A DNA stretch of 64,000 nucleotides from positions 2,040,001 to 2,104,000 of the forward strand of contig NZ_CP136520.1 in assembly GCF_032813545.1 (NCBI RefSeq), written 5' to 3'. Positions 28,804 to 36,760 of this stretch are shown here, piece by piece. Position numbers and translations under genes: made by a program. Below the pieces are notes generated by a model. It was not told the origin of the DNA. It saw nothing but the letters and a program-made list of their open reading frames with translations, and made no database searches. The stretch comes from Nodosilinea sp. E11. Lineage in GTDB: Bacteria > Cyanobacteriota > Cyanobacteriia > Phormidesmidales > Phormidesmidaceae. Position 1 is the first letter of the stretch. The number at the start of each line of letters is the position of its first letter.

Positions 28804-30402
28804 TCAGGCATTTGCCCGCTGCAAGCGAGCAATGAAGCGCAATAGGTTGCTGGCGCTGTGGTTAAAGTAATGTTCGGTAAGCGTATCTTCGCCGCCCCAA
28901 ATGGGTATCCATCCGCCAATGCGAGTAAAGATGTCATACACAATAAAGCCTGCCACCTTGCCCCGTTTGCCGGTGGCGGAGTACAGCATTTGGCAAGGAT
29001 AAGCAATATTGCCTATCATTAAGGGAATCATGCCAACAAAAAACGCCAGCCAAGGAATTTCTTTGCCCTTGGCAGTAGCTTGAACCATTCGAAAGCTTGT
29101 GTAGACGGTTCTAGAAACAGCCCCACCCAGTAGAATAACTAGCCCCAAGGTCAATTCGTCAATGTACCCTGCCAGATAGATCAGCGGAAATATTCCATAC
29201 TCCACGATCTTGACGAAGACCTTCATCCCCAAGTGAACACCAAAATCACTGAGGTAATCAGTACCACTCTCTTGATCTAGGCGAGTGAACAAAAGTTCAC
29301 ATTCTTCGGCAGTTAGCTGTTGGCGATCGCGCCAAGCCTCAATGCGATCAGTGACATAATTGTGGGCGATTTGGGTGCGATACCGTCTTGAGAAAATTAG
29401 CTTAAATAGATTGCGAGCTAACCTTAAATAGGGAATTTTAAGGATTTTTTTAAGTATAGCTCGGGGCACATCCAGCAGCTTTTGGCTGCCTTTGACAATG
29501 AGCTGCTTGATAATGTGAAAAAACCAAAGTACAGGATGCTTCAGATACCGATCTGCCGCCGAGGAACTAATTTTTCCCTGCTGAACTTGAGCGAAAACAC
29601 CTCGCTGCAAGCGATTGAGCGATCGCCACTGCTGCTGATGGTAGCCCAGCGCCTTGATATCATTCCAAAGCTGCTGATAAGCTTCAGCACCAAAGGTCTT
29701 TTCCATCTCAGGACCATGGCCATGGACGTAGCACGACAGAGTTTTAATGTCGGTATCATCAAATAGAAAAGTGCGGTATTGAATACATTTAGGCAAATAA
29801 AAGGTAAACAGAGTCAGCACATTTAAGGGAAACAGGGCAGGAACACCCGATTCCATATCAATCCAGACAACGGTGCGATCGCCGGTATCGCCATCGACAA
29901 TTAAAAAGTTATTCAACGCTACGGGGTTTCCCTTACCGGCTTGCCACACCAGCCCGTCTAGCCCGGCCTCTACTAACCGCTGCTGGAGCGGTTTCATAAT
30001 TTTGTCGGTGAGTTCTTTCACCTCTCGACTGCGCTCCACATCTAGGGAATGACGCAGGGCGGGGCTACGCCCAGGGATAAAGGCTGCATCCAGTTGATTC
30101 TGGCGCAGTTCCCGGTTGCGCTCAGCCCCGATTGCATTGGCAATTTTCAGCTTTTCTCCAAACCAATACTCCACCAAGCGCTCTAAAATTTTGCGGCGAT
30201 AATAGGCACATTGAAGGACATCTTCATTCCAAATGTAGGGATTGTCGGCACCAAACAAAACGTAGTGAACAGCCGCCGCCAACGTATCCCCGGAAAATAC
30301 CTTGCGGGCCACCGGTTGATTGTCGATCTCGATTAGAAAGACCTGCCCCGATCGGCCTGCCCCCAAAGATTTTGAATCGGATTGCTGATCTACGTGGGTC
30401 AT
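28804..30402 (-). CDS. Protein-kinase-like membrane protein of unknown function
   Basis: The 532-residue product begins with features of a kinase-like fold: a glycine-rich loop LGAGRSGQVF (13-22), then VARKVF with a Lys at 34 as in VAIK motifs. At 164-186 it reads NNFLIV and VWIDMESG, where Asp 182 corresponds to DFG-like magnesium binding. The HRD loop is not evident. A Lys/Arg-rich middle (about 290-370) follows and the last 130 residues carry three to four hydrophobic segments (FPLIYLAGYIDELTLGLVILLGG, WLAFFVGMIPLMIGNIAYP). This may be a membrane-tethered, atypical kinase related to ABC1/RIO or lipopolysaccharide kinases. The function is unknown; it stands alone on the minus strand next to a repeat-rich gap. 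Confidence 0.65.
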   Translation of the reverse strand: MTHVDQQSDSKSLGAGRSGQVFLIEIDNQPVARKVFSGDTLAAAVHYVLFGADNPYIWNEDVLQCAYYRRKILERLVEYWFGEKLKIANAIGAERNRELRQNQLDAAFIPGRSPALRHSLDVERSREVKELTDKIMKPLQQRLVEAGLDGLVWQAGKGNPVALNNFLIVDGDTGDRTVVWIDMESGVPALFPLNVLTLFTFYLPKCIQYRTFLFDDTDIKTLSCYVHGHGPEMEKTFGAEAYQQLWNDIKALGYHQQQWRSLNRLQRGVFAQVQQGKISSSAADRYLKHPVLWFFHIIKQLIVKGSQKLLDVPRAILKKILKIPYLRLARNLFKLIFSRRYRTQIAHNYVTDRIEAWRDRQQLTAEECELLFTRLDQESGTDYLSDFGVHLGMKVFVKIVEYGIFPLIYLAGYIDELTLGLVILLGGAVSRTVYTSFRMVQATAKGKEIPWLAFFVGMIPLMIGNIAYPCQMLYSATGKRGKVAGFIVYDIFTRIGGWIPIWGGEDTLTEHYFNHSASNLLRFIARLQRANA

Positions 30403-30550
30403 GGAATCAGTTATAAAATCTGGGCCTAGTCTGGCCAGAGCTATCTAAAGCCAAAGTTCTTTAAAGCTAGCGTTTTCTCTATAGCCTACCCGAGTGCAGA
30501 GGCATCGCGTGCCCGACAGAATCGCTGTTTCGGCTTAAGGAAAGCACAGT
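30403..30550. other. Gap upstream of the kinase-like gene
   Basis: No gene or RNA is recognised between the kinase-like gene start and the first repeat. It presumably holds its promoter. Together with the repeats below, the whole gap to 30922 is about 520 bases. Confidence 0.4.
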
Positions 30551-30646
30551 TATAGCCATAGTCACTTGGGTTAGGACATCCAGAAACCCTAGAAACGTTC
30601 GAACGTTCTTAGGAGAAATGTCTTAACCGGACTGACTACGGCTATA
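30550..30646. repeat. MITE-like repeat, family 1, copy B (both ends intact)
   Basis: The 96-bp element has imperfect terminal inverted repeats of 29 bases (24 of 29 identical): left TATAGCCATAGTCA, then GGTTAGGACAT; right ATGTCTTAACCGG, then TGACTACGGCTATA. The centre AACGTTCGAACGTT is palindromic. It is non-coding and best defines the family; copies A and C share ends and core. Confidence 0.8.
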
Positions 30647-30820
30647 AAACAACCAAATTCCCAAACCCCATCTTTCAAAAGGCCAACTCGGAGGGGCGCG
30701 TAGCATGCACCCTGCCAAATCAGGAGTTAGCAGGCAAAATTTGGTGTTAAGCAGCCGACAAATATCTTCCCCATAGTACTTAATTTGACCGCTAACCGCG
30801 TCCCACCCCAGATAGAGGAC

Positions 30821-30920
30821 TGATACCCAAGCCGAATCCCATAACCCCGATTCCAAACCAGTGGCTTGCGTAGGGGCAAACGGTGTTTGACTAGCCCCCA
30901 AAAGGGCTTAGCCCCAAAAT
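30821..30920. repeat. Family 2 inverted-end repeat, copy 2
   Basis: TGATACCCAAGCCGAATCCC, then CCCCGATTCC, GCGTAGGGGCAAACGGTGTTTG and a GGGCTTAGCCCC-like end mark this copy. Its core matches copy 1 (17119), and its left tip matches copy 3 (37691). It ends against the OsmC gene's stop region. Confidence 0.55.
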
Positions 30921-30922
30921 CG

Positions 30923-31558
30923 CTAGTCTTTGGCGTACCGCATCGGCTGGCCGTCTACCGAAATTAAGCAATCGAGCCGGATCTCAGTACCATCTTTGAG
31001 CCGCAGAAACTCGGCTCTGCCCCTCGTGAAAACATCAACAATTTGGCCCTCAACGGTGACCTCTGCCCCGGCTTCTGTTCGGTAGTGGATGGTGCAGGGG
31101 CGGCGACGGGTAGCCAACGCCTCTAGCTCGTCATGAAAGCTACAGCTCACCACCCGGTAGGCAGAGCTGGCTGGCACTAACACCGTTGTAATGTCGGTCG
31201 TGCCACTGAGCAAGCGGTGAACCGGGCAGCGATCGCCAATGTCGAGCAGCCGCTGGCGCTGCTCATCGGCCAGATTGCCCTCTAGGGTAAGGTGAGCCAC
31301 AATCGCCGTTCGGTGCTCAACGGTCTGCGAGGCCACCGTCACCTGAACGCGATCGACCGGCCAGCCCTTGCGCTCGGCGTACATTTTGATAGTGATCGCC
31401 TTACAGCTGCCCAGCCCCGCCAACAGCAGCTCGGTGGGGGTTGGCCCCTGGTCGTCGCCGCCCAGATGGGTGGGCTCATCGGCAACGAGCTGAAACTGGC
31501 GGATAGTCACGGCTTGGCCGTAGCGCGATCCTTGGGATGAAACCTGAACTGAGGCCAT
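30923..31558 (-). CDS. OsmC-family protein with C-terminal Rof-like domain
   Basis: The 211-residue protein has an OsmC domain at 1-130. GPTPTELLLAGLGSCKAITIKMYAERKGWPVD is the family signature, and the two peroxidatic cysteines are C52 (LGSCKA) and C111 (DRCPVH). Residues 133-207 form a separate small domain (YRVVSCSFHDELEALA, IHYRTEAG, VDVFTRGRAEFLRLKDGTEIRLDCLISVDG) that resembles the Rho-binding antiterminator Rof/YaeO. This combination is unusual. The start is the ATG at 31558; a TTG two codons earlier is less likely. It lies 21 bases after glgP's stop on the same strand, so the two are probably cotranscribed. Likely role: thiol-dependent hydroperoxide reduction; the extra domain is inferred. 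Confidence 0.85.
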   Translation of the reverse strand: MASVQVSSQGSRYGQAVTIRQFQLVADEPTHLGGDDQGPTPTELLLAGLGSCKAITIKMYAERKGWPVDRVQVTVASQTVEHRTAIVAHLTLEGNLADEQRQRLLDIGDRCPVHRLLSGTTDITTVLVPASSAYRVVSCSFHDELEALATRRRPCTIHYRTEAGAEVTVEGQIVDVFTRGRAEFLRLKDGTEIRLDCLISVDGQPMRYAKD

Positions 31559-31578
31559 AACCAACCTGTAAACCAGTG

Positions 31579-34212
31579 CTAGTGAGCGATCGCAGGTGAT
31601 ACAACCCGCGAGACGATCCGCACAGAGTCGGGATCAGCCCAAAGCACCAGTTTGGGGTCGTAGGGGCTGTTGAGGGAGGGGTGCTTGGGCAACATGCGTA
31701 GGGAAAGCCCCTGCAAGCCACTGGCGGTGTACTCCAGCTCTAGGGCGTAGATGCTGCGATCGCTCTCGTCTTGCCCCTGGTAAGCCATCGGCAGGGCCAT
31801 TCCAGCATGAATTTCACCATCGACAGAGACCGTGCCCCGATACAGCTCGACCTGCACATCATCGGGGGTGAGGGCACCCAGACGCAGGGCAGCGGTTACT
31901 TTAAAGGGTTGGTTGACCTGGAGATCAGCGGTTTCGGAGATCGCCACTTCTTCAAACCGTGCATCGTACCAGTGGTCGATGAGTCGGGCCTGCCAGACGG
32001 CCAGTGCTTTGCCGGGGCCGTAGTCTTGGGAGACTAGGGTATGGGCGCGATCGCTGGCCGCAAAATAGCCCAGGTTGGCGTAGTCTTTCACCATGCGGGC
32101 GGTGTTGAACTGGGGCGTGTTGAAGTAGATCGCCTCCTTCATCTTGGCCACCCAGCCCCGGGGAATTTCGTCTTTGTCGCGATCGTAAAACAGCGGCACC
32201 ACCTCTTTTTCGAGAATGTCGTAGAGGGCATCGGCCTCCACGTCGTCTTGGTAGTCGGGGTCATCGTAGTCTTCGCCGTGGCCAATGGGCCAGCCCGTGC
32301 GAATGTAGTCGGCCTCATCCCACCAGCCATCGAGCACGCTGAGGTTGGGCAAGCCGTTCATCGCCGCCTTCATGCCGCTGGTGCCAGAGGCTTCGCGGGG
32401 GCGGCGGGGGTTGTTGAGCCACACATCGCAGCCCGCCACCATATCCCGCGACAGGTGAATGTCGTAGTTGGGCACAAACACAATCGAGCGGCTCAAGCCC
32501 TGATCGCGGGTGAAGTGGATGATGCTGCGAATTAGTTCTTTGCCGGGAATGTCTTTGGGGTGGGCTTTGCCCGCAATCACAAACTGCACCCGCCGACCGC
32601 TGCCGTTGCCGCTGATGATCTGGCGAATGCGCTCTAGATCGTGCAAGAAGAGGGTGGCCCGCTTGTAGGTGGCAAACCGGCGCGCAAAACCAATGGTGAG
32701 CACAAAGGGATCGAGGCATTCTTGAGCTTCGGTGAGTTCGCGGGCCGAGCCGCCGCGATCGCGCGTACTCTTGGCCAGGCGATCGCGCACGGTCACCACC
32801 AGGTGCGACCGACACTGCTCGTGGTTGCGCCACAGCTCGTCGTCGGGGATGGCATGCACCCGCTCCCACAGCGCCGCGTCGGGGCTAGCCTGAGCCCAGC
32901 TAGGGCCAAGGTAGCGATCGTAGAGCGTCTGGGTCGATTTGGCCACACAACTGCGGGCATGTACGCCGTTGGTAATGGCGTAGATCGGCACCTCGCCCTG
33001 GGGCAACCCAGTCCACAGTTCGCCAAACATATCTCGCGATACCTCGGCATGGAGCTTGCTCACCCCATTGATAAACGTAGCCGTCTTAATCGCCAGCACC
33101 GCCATGCTGAAAGGGGCAGAGAAGTCGCCCGTATCGGTGCGGCCCAGGGCCAGAAACTCGGCATCCCCCAAGCCAAAGCGCTCGCGGTAGTGGCCCAGAT
33201 AGTGCAACACCTTCTCCGGCGGAAACAGGTCGATACCCGCCGGTACAGGGGTGTGGGTGGTAAACATCTGGCTGGCTTGGGCCACCTGCAGCGCCTCGGC
33301 AAAGCTCAGGCTATGTTCATCCATCAGCACCTGCATGCGCTCTAGGGCCATAAAGGCCGAGTGGCCCTCATTCATGTGGTAGGCGGTCGGCGTCAGCCCC
33401 AGGGCCTTGAGCATGCGAATGCCGCCAATCCCCAGCATGATCTCCTGGTGAATGCGCATGTCGATATCGCCACCGTAGAGGCGATCGCAAATATCCTGGT
33501 CGTACTGGCTGTTGGGTTCGATATTGGTGTCTAACAAATACAGCGGCACCGTGCCCACCTGCACCCGCCATACCCGCGCGTAGACCATGCGATCGGGATA
33601 CTGCACCTCAATTCTGAGTTCATGGCCCTGGCTGTCGCGCTCCAGGTGCAGGGGCATATTGTAGAAATCGTTGATCGGGTAGCGTTCTTGCTGCCAACCG
33701 TCGGCATTTAGATACTGGGCAAAGTAGCCCTCTTGGTAGAGCAGCCCCACCGCCACCAGGGGCAGGCCCAGGTCACTGGCCGACTTGAGGTGGTCGCCCG
33801 CCAGCACCCCCAGCCCACCCGAGTACACCGGCATGCAGGTGGTGAGGCCAAATTCCATTGAAAAGTAGGCGTAGCATTCCCCTGGAACAGCGGTTTTGCG
33901 GTGCTTTTTATACCAGTCGCGATCGCGCAAATAATCCTCTAACCGCTGGGCGGCGCGATCCATCTGGGCCAAAAAGCCAGCATCTTCGGCAATCTCATTC
34001 AGCCGCGCCTGGCTAATCGTGCCCAGCATCAATACCGGATTGTAACGGCTCGACTCCCACAGGTCGCTGTCTAGTCGTTTAAACAAATCCACCATCTCTA
34101 CATCCCAATCCCAGTGGAGGTTGTAGGCCAGGGTGCGTAGCGCCTCTAGCCGCTGGGGCAGAGCCGGAGTAACGTTAAACGTGCGAATTGGGCGCATAGG
34201 AGCAGCAACCAT
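31579..34212 (-). CDS. glgP: Alpha-glucan (glycogen) phosphorylase, GT35 family
   Basis: The enzyme releases glucose-1-phosphate from glycogen and similar alpha-1,4-glucans, using pyridoxal phosphate. The chain shows the short-type alpha-glucan phosphorylase layout: NLHWDWDVEMVDLFKRLDSDLWESSRYNP near the start, AYFSMEFGLTTCMPVYSGGLGVLAGDHLKSASDLG with the GGLG loop, and the catalytic domain to about 740. The PLP-lysine region is EASGTSGMKAAMNGLPNLSVLDGWWDE. In-frame codons run upstream to 34347, but the ATG at 34212 (MVAAPMRPIRTF) or 34197 fits the family start. No strong ribosome binding site was seen, so the start is uncertain. The OsmC-Rof gene follows directly. Confidence 0.94.
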   Translation of the reverse strand: MVAAPMRPIRTFNVTPALPQRLEALRTLAYNLHWDWDVEMVDLFKRLDSDLWESSRYNPVLMLGTISQARLNEIAEDAGFLAQMDRAAQRLEDYLRDRDWYKKHRKTAVPGECYAYFSMEFGLTTCMPVYSGGLGVLAGDHLKSASDLGLPLVAVGLLYQEGYFAQYLNADGWQQERYPINDFYNMPLHLERDSQGHELRIEVQYPDRMVYARVWRVQVGTVPLYLLDTNIEPNSQYDQDICDRLYGGDIDMRIHQEIMLGIGGIRMLKALGLTPTAYHMNEGHSAFMALERMQVLMDEHSLSFAEALQVAQASQMFTTHTPVPAGIDLFPPEKVLHYLGHYRERFGLGDAEFLALGRTDTGDFSAPFSMAVLAIKTATFINGVSKLHAEVSRDMFGELWTGLPQGEVPIYAITNGVHARSCVAKSTQTLYDRYLGPSWAQASPDAALWERVHAIPDDELWRNHEQCRSHLVVTVRDRLAKSTRDRGGSARELTEAQECLDPFVLTIGFARRFATYKRATLFLHDLERIRQIISGNGSGRRVQFVIAGKAHPKDIPGKELIRSIIHFTRDQGLSRSIVFVPNYDIHLSRDMVAGCDVWLNNPRRPREASGTSGMKAAMNGLPNLSVLDGWWDEADYIRTGWPIGHGEDYDDPDYQDDVEADALYDILEKEVVPLFYDRDKDEIPRGWVAKMKEAIYFNTPQFNTARMVKDYANLGYFAASDRAHTLVSQDYGPGKALAVWQARLIDHWYDARFEEVAISETADLQVNQPFKVTAALRLGALTPDDVQVELYRGTVSVDGEIHAGMALPMAYQGQDESDRSIYALELEYTASGLQGLSLRMLPKHPSLNSPYDPKLVLWADPDSVRIVSRVVSPAIAH

Positions 34213-34451
34213 AACGGCGGTTTTATATAGAGCCATTCTGCCGTCAATCGGGCCAGGTGGCCTCGCTTTTAACACTCTCTTTGGCGGAATGGCTGGGTCA
34301 AAGGGCGATCGCCGCCCCGTTGACCTGGCCCTAGTCGAGTTCTGCACCAGCGCCAGGTTATGAGATCCCTACCTTGAAGCGTAGCTGAGAGCGATCCGGT
34401 GGGGGAATAATAAATAGGTAAGGAGAATTATCTAACCGCTGTATTAAGGAC

Positions 34452-34595
34452 ATGACCATGACGCAGGATAGGAACGCCCAAGGGCGCGGCAGTACCCTCG
34501 ATCCAGACATTCGCCCCGATGTTGAGTTTGATCAGTGGGCGAGAGCCGTACGCCAACAAATGGTCGACGCCCTCAAGCGCCGCGGTAATCGCTAG
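34452..34595 (+). CDS. Small 47-residue protein of unknown function
   Basis: A short open frame runs from an ATG with AAGGA 7 bases upstream (TTAAGGACATG) to a TAG. The protein begins MTMTQDRNAQGRGSTLDPD and contains PDVEFDQWARAVRQQMVDALKRRGNR. The basic and amphipathic C-terminal half looks like a helix, and there is no hydrophobic segment. Good ribosome binding site and codon use with amphipathic content argue for a real gene; it was not recognised as a named family. A second in-frame ATG lies 6 bases further on. Confidence 0.5.
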   Translation: MTMTQDRNAQGRGSTLDPDIRPDVEFDQWARAVRQQMVDALKRRGNR

Positions 34596-34734
34596 CCCAG
34601 GGGCAAGCAAAGGGCCGGGTTTCAGAGGGCCAACCATTCCCTCAAAACCCCGGCCCAACTCACCGCCTGACTCTTGGTAAACTACGGGGGCATCTGCCCA
34701 CATAAGCAACCGTACCCCTCAAATTGCCAAACCA

Positions 34735-35037
34735 GTGGCCCCTAAACAACCAACCGGCAAAAGTAGCGGTAAATCCACAGACGGCCCCCTCTCCACCCCA
34801 GCCAGTTCTGGTCGGGGCTTCAAGGTACAGGTGTTTTATCTAGCGGCTAGCAGCAATAACCCCAAGGCCCCCCTCAAAGATGCCCTGTGGTTCGCCACCT
34901 ACCCCATTATTCCGCGCATTGGTGACTGCGTTTTTAGAGATGGCGTGTACTACCGGGTAGAGCGCGTTTTTTTGTACGAAAATCTAGCGGCTGGATGGTG
35001 TGCTGACGTCGAAGTTTCCTTCTACGGCAGACGCTAG
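34735..35037 (+). CDS. Conserved-looking small protein of unknown function
   Basis: The 100-residue product starts from a GTG at 34735 or a later codon; no good ribosome binding site is seen. After a polar N-terminus (GKSSGKSTDGPLSTPASSGRG) the chain has FKVQVFYLAASSNNPKAPLKDALWFATYPIIPRIGDCVFRDGVYYRVERVFLYENLAAGWCADVEVSFYG. This looks like a compact beta-rich domain with Cys at two positions. It resembles small cyanobacterial hypothetical proteins. Role unknown; it is on the same strand as the preceding 47-residue gene and as rbp, but the gaps are larger than 130 bases. Confidence 0.6.
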   Translation: MAPKQPTGKSSGKSTDGPLSTPASSGRGFKVQVFYLAASSNNPKAPLKDALWFATYPIIPRIGDCVFRDGVYYRVERVFLYENLAAGWCADVEVSFYGRR

Positions 35038-35309
35038 CATCGCTCCGATATTGACCTCAGCGATCGCGGCCAAAACCGTGTTACAAATCTTATGAACTGC
35101 CCCAGGGCTAAGGCTTGTAGCGACCACCGTCACAGTGCTATACAACGATTAATCTTCAGAAACCTTATGCTAAAGTAGGCGGGTAACATGTTTTGCTTTC
35201 GGTAGGCTGGTTAATCACAGTCTGATCTCAGTTTTCGGGTAATCGGTGTGTACCACTCCGAATCGAACTTGTCTACATCACATGTCTAATTTGGATTTGG
35301 AGTTGTGCC

Positions 35310-35639
35310 ATGTCGATTTATGTAGGAAACCTCGCCTACAATGCTACGGAAGGAGACATCACCGAAGTCTTCTCCGAGTACGGAGCCGTTAGCCGAGTAA
35401 CGGTACCCACCGATCGCGAAACCGGGCGTCCTCGCGGTTTTGCTTTCGTAGAGATGGAAAAAGAAGCTGACGAAGACGCGGCCATCGAAGCCCTCGATGG
35501 GGCTGAGTGGATGGGTCGTGAACTGCGGGTCAACAAAGCTCGTCCCAAAGAAAAGCGGGCTGGCGGCGGCGGTCCTCGCGGCAACTTTGGCGGCGGCGGC
35601 GGCAGAGATGGCGGCAACCGAGAATTTTCTCGCTGGTAA
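35310..35639 (+). CDS. RRM-type RNA-binding protein (cold-inducible Rbp family)
   Basis: The 109-residue protein carries one RNA recognition motif at about 1-80, with RNP2 IYVGNLAYN at 3-11 and RNP1 RPRGFAFVEM at about 43-52, followed by a Gly-rich tail with RGNFGGGGGRDGG. Cyanobacterial Rbp proteins of this type bind RNA, are often cold induced and have long 5' leaders. The 272-base gap upstream (35038-35309) fits a long leader, although no specific structure was identified. The transcript ends at a strong terminator (35665-35702). Confidence 0.92.
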   Translation: MSIYVGNLAYNATEGDITEVFSEYGAVSRVTVPTDRETGRPRGFAFVEMEKEADEDAAIEALDGAEWMGRELRVNKARPKEKRAGGGGPRGNFGGGGGRDGGNREFSRW

Positions 35640-35664
35640 CGCTCCGAGCTATTCCCTTATTTAG

Positions 35665-35706
35665 CAACAGTGGCCGAAGATGTCTATCTTCGGCCACTGT
35701 TGTTAT
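35665..35706 (+). terminator. Terminator of the RNA-binding protein gene
   Basis: Positions 35665-35681 pair perfectly with 35686-35702 around the 4-base loop GTCT, and TTAT follows. The 17-bp stem contains GGCCGAAGAT. It lies 26 bases past the stop codon and could also serve the convergent gene on the other strand. Confidence 0.88.
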
Positions 35707-35770
35707 AGGCCATGGTCATAGGTCGCAGAATCCCACTTTCTATCGCATCTGCCGCTGCTCTGGTGTCACC

Positions 35771-36694
35771 CTAACGTTTTACCAGCGGTGATGTTTGCTG
35801 CCACACCACGTCTTGAGAACGGTTGAGCCCAAAGAAAGCAAGGCTGCTGACATCGTACAGCCCCATAGAAGCCAACATATCCTGGGTTAGGAGAGACTGA
35901 ACCTGGCTAGCCGCCTCTTCAGGGTTAATCACCCGCACCGCCAGCCAGGCAATGGAGAGTTGGCTACCCTGAAGGCTGACCTGAGCCGAAACCCCTCGTT
36001 CCTTCAAAAGCGCTGCAATTCGCTCTAGGGCTGTGAGCGACTCATCCTGGGAGGCCAAAACAGGAGCTTCCACCAAGCTAGAAGCGGCTTCGGTGGCGGG
36101 AGGATGTTCTATATAGTCTTTGAGTTGATAAAAGGCCTGCTTTAGCTGCTCTACATGGGCGCGATCGCCTTCGCGCAAGGCTTGGGCTTTGAGCTTAAAA
36201 TAAGCACTCTCAACCGATTTCAGCGGATCATTCGGCGCTAATCCCAACAAAGCGTAGGCGTAGGGAATTGTCCCCGGCGTTAATTCAGGTGATGCCGAGG
36301 GAGAAGCCGGGGCAGGCTCTTCCGAGGGCTGGGCCTGGGCGGCGGCCTCAGCATCTGGGGCAGCGTTCTCTAGCACTAACGGTCTAACTTCACCGGACGC
36401 TGCCCCCAGGGCGATTTCCACTCCCCAGCCTGGCTCTTGGCGATCGGCCTGTTCGCCGTAGAAGTGCAGCACGGTGGTAGGACTTAGCTGCAACCGGTCT
36501 AGCCCCCGGCGCACGTAGTTTACGGTGGCGGTTTGAGGGGGGAGGGTTTGGCCGGTGAGCCAGAGCTGTAGGCAATCTCCCTGGCGATCGCCGCGCACTA
36601 CAATGCCCTTAGCCTGCAAAGCCTGGTTCATGAGCATGGCGATCGCAGCGGCATCGCCACCTTTAGCCTGCTCAAGCAGCGAAATCGGTACCAT
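35771..36694 (-). CDS. Cyanobacterial protein with a DnaJ-like central segment
   Basis: The 307-residue product has three parts. The N-terminus (about 5-95) and C-terminus (about 215-300) are related: EQAKGGDAAAIAMLMNQALQAKGIVVRGDRQGDCLQLWL and ERIAALLKERGVSAQVSLQGSQLSIAWL share the pattern of a helix followed by GV or IV strands and CLQLWL/LSIAWL. Both end with a strand and FYG or FFG. Between them, a Pro/Ala/Glu-rich linker leads into GTIPYAYALLGLAPNDPLKSVESAYFKLKAQALREGD, a degenerate J-domain-like helical hairpin lacking the HPD motif. No signal peptide. The role is unknown. The duplication suggests an internal symmetry. Confidence 0.7.
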   Translation of the reverse strand: MVPISLLEQAKGGDAAAIAMLMNQALQAKGIVVRGDRQGDCLQLWLTGQTLPPQTATVNYVRRGLDRLQLSPTTVLHFYGEQADRQEPGWGVEIALGAASGEVRPLVLENAAPDAEAAAQAQPSEEPAPASPSASPELTPGTIPYAYALLGLAPNDPLKSVESAYFKLKAQALREGDRAHVEQLKQAFYQLKDYIEHPPATEAASSLVEAPVLASQDESLTALERIAALLKERGVSAQVSLQGSQLSIAWLAVRVINPEEAASQVQSLLTQDMLASMGLYDVSSLAFFGLNRSQDVVWQQTSPLVKR

Positions 36695-36760
36695 AGGACA
36701 CCTCCAAACGACCTTCCTTGGACAAGACTAACCCAATTTTTGTTTGGCGACCCAAAAACG

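Noticed and set aside
30821-30920. Transposon or gene remnant in the repeat-rich gap before osmC
   Set aside because: The sequence aligns with short non-coding family 2 repeats and has no open frame of note.
32041-33345. Large plus-strand frames antisense to glgP
   Set aside because: glgP is supported by the PLP motif and full-length domain; the antisense frames have no recognisable domain.
34428-34709. A 93-codon minus-strand frame in the gap before the 100-residue protein
   Set aside because: It lies opposite the better supported 47-residue plus-strand gene with its own ribosome binding site.
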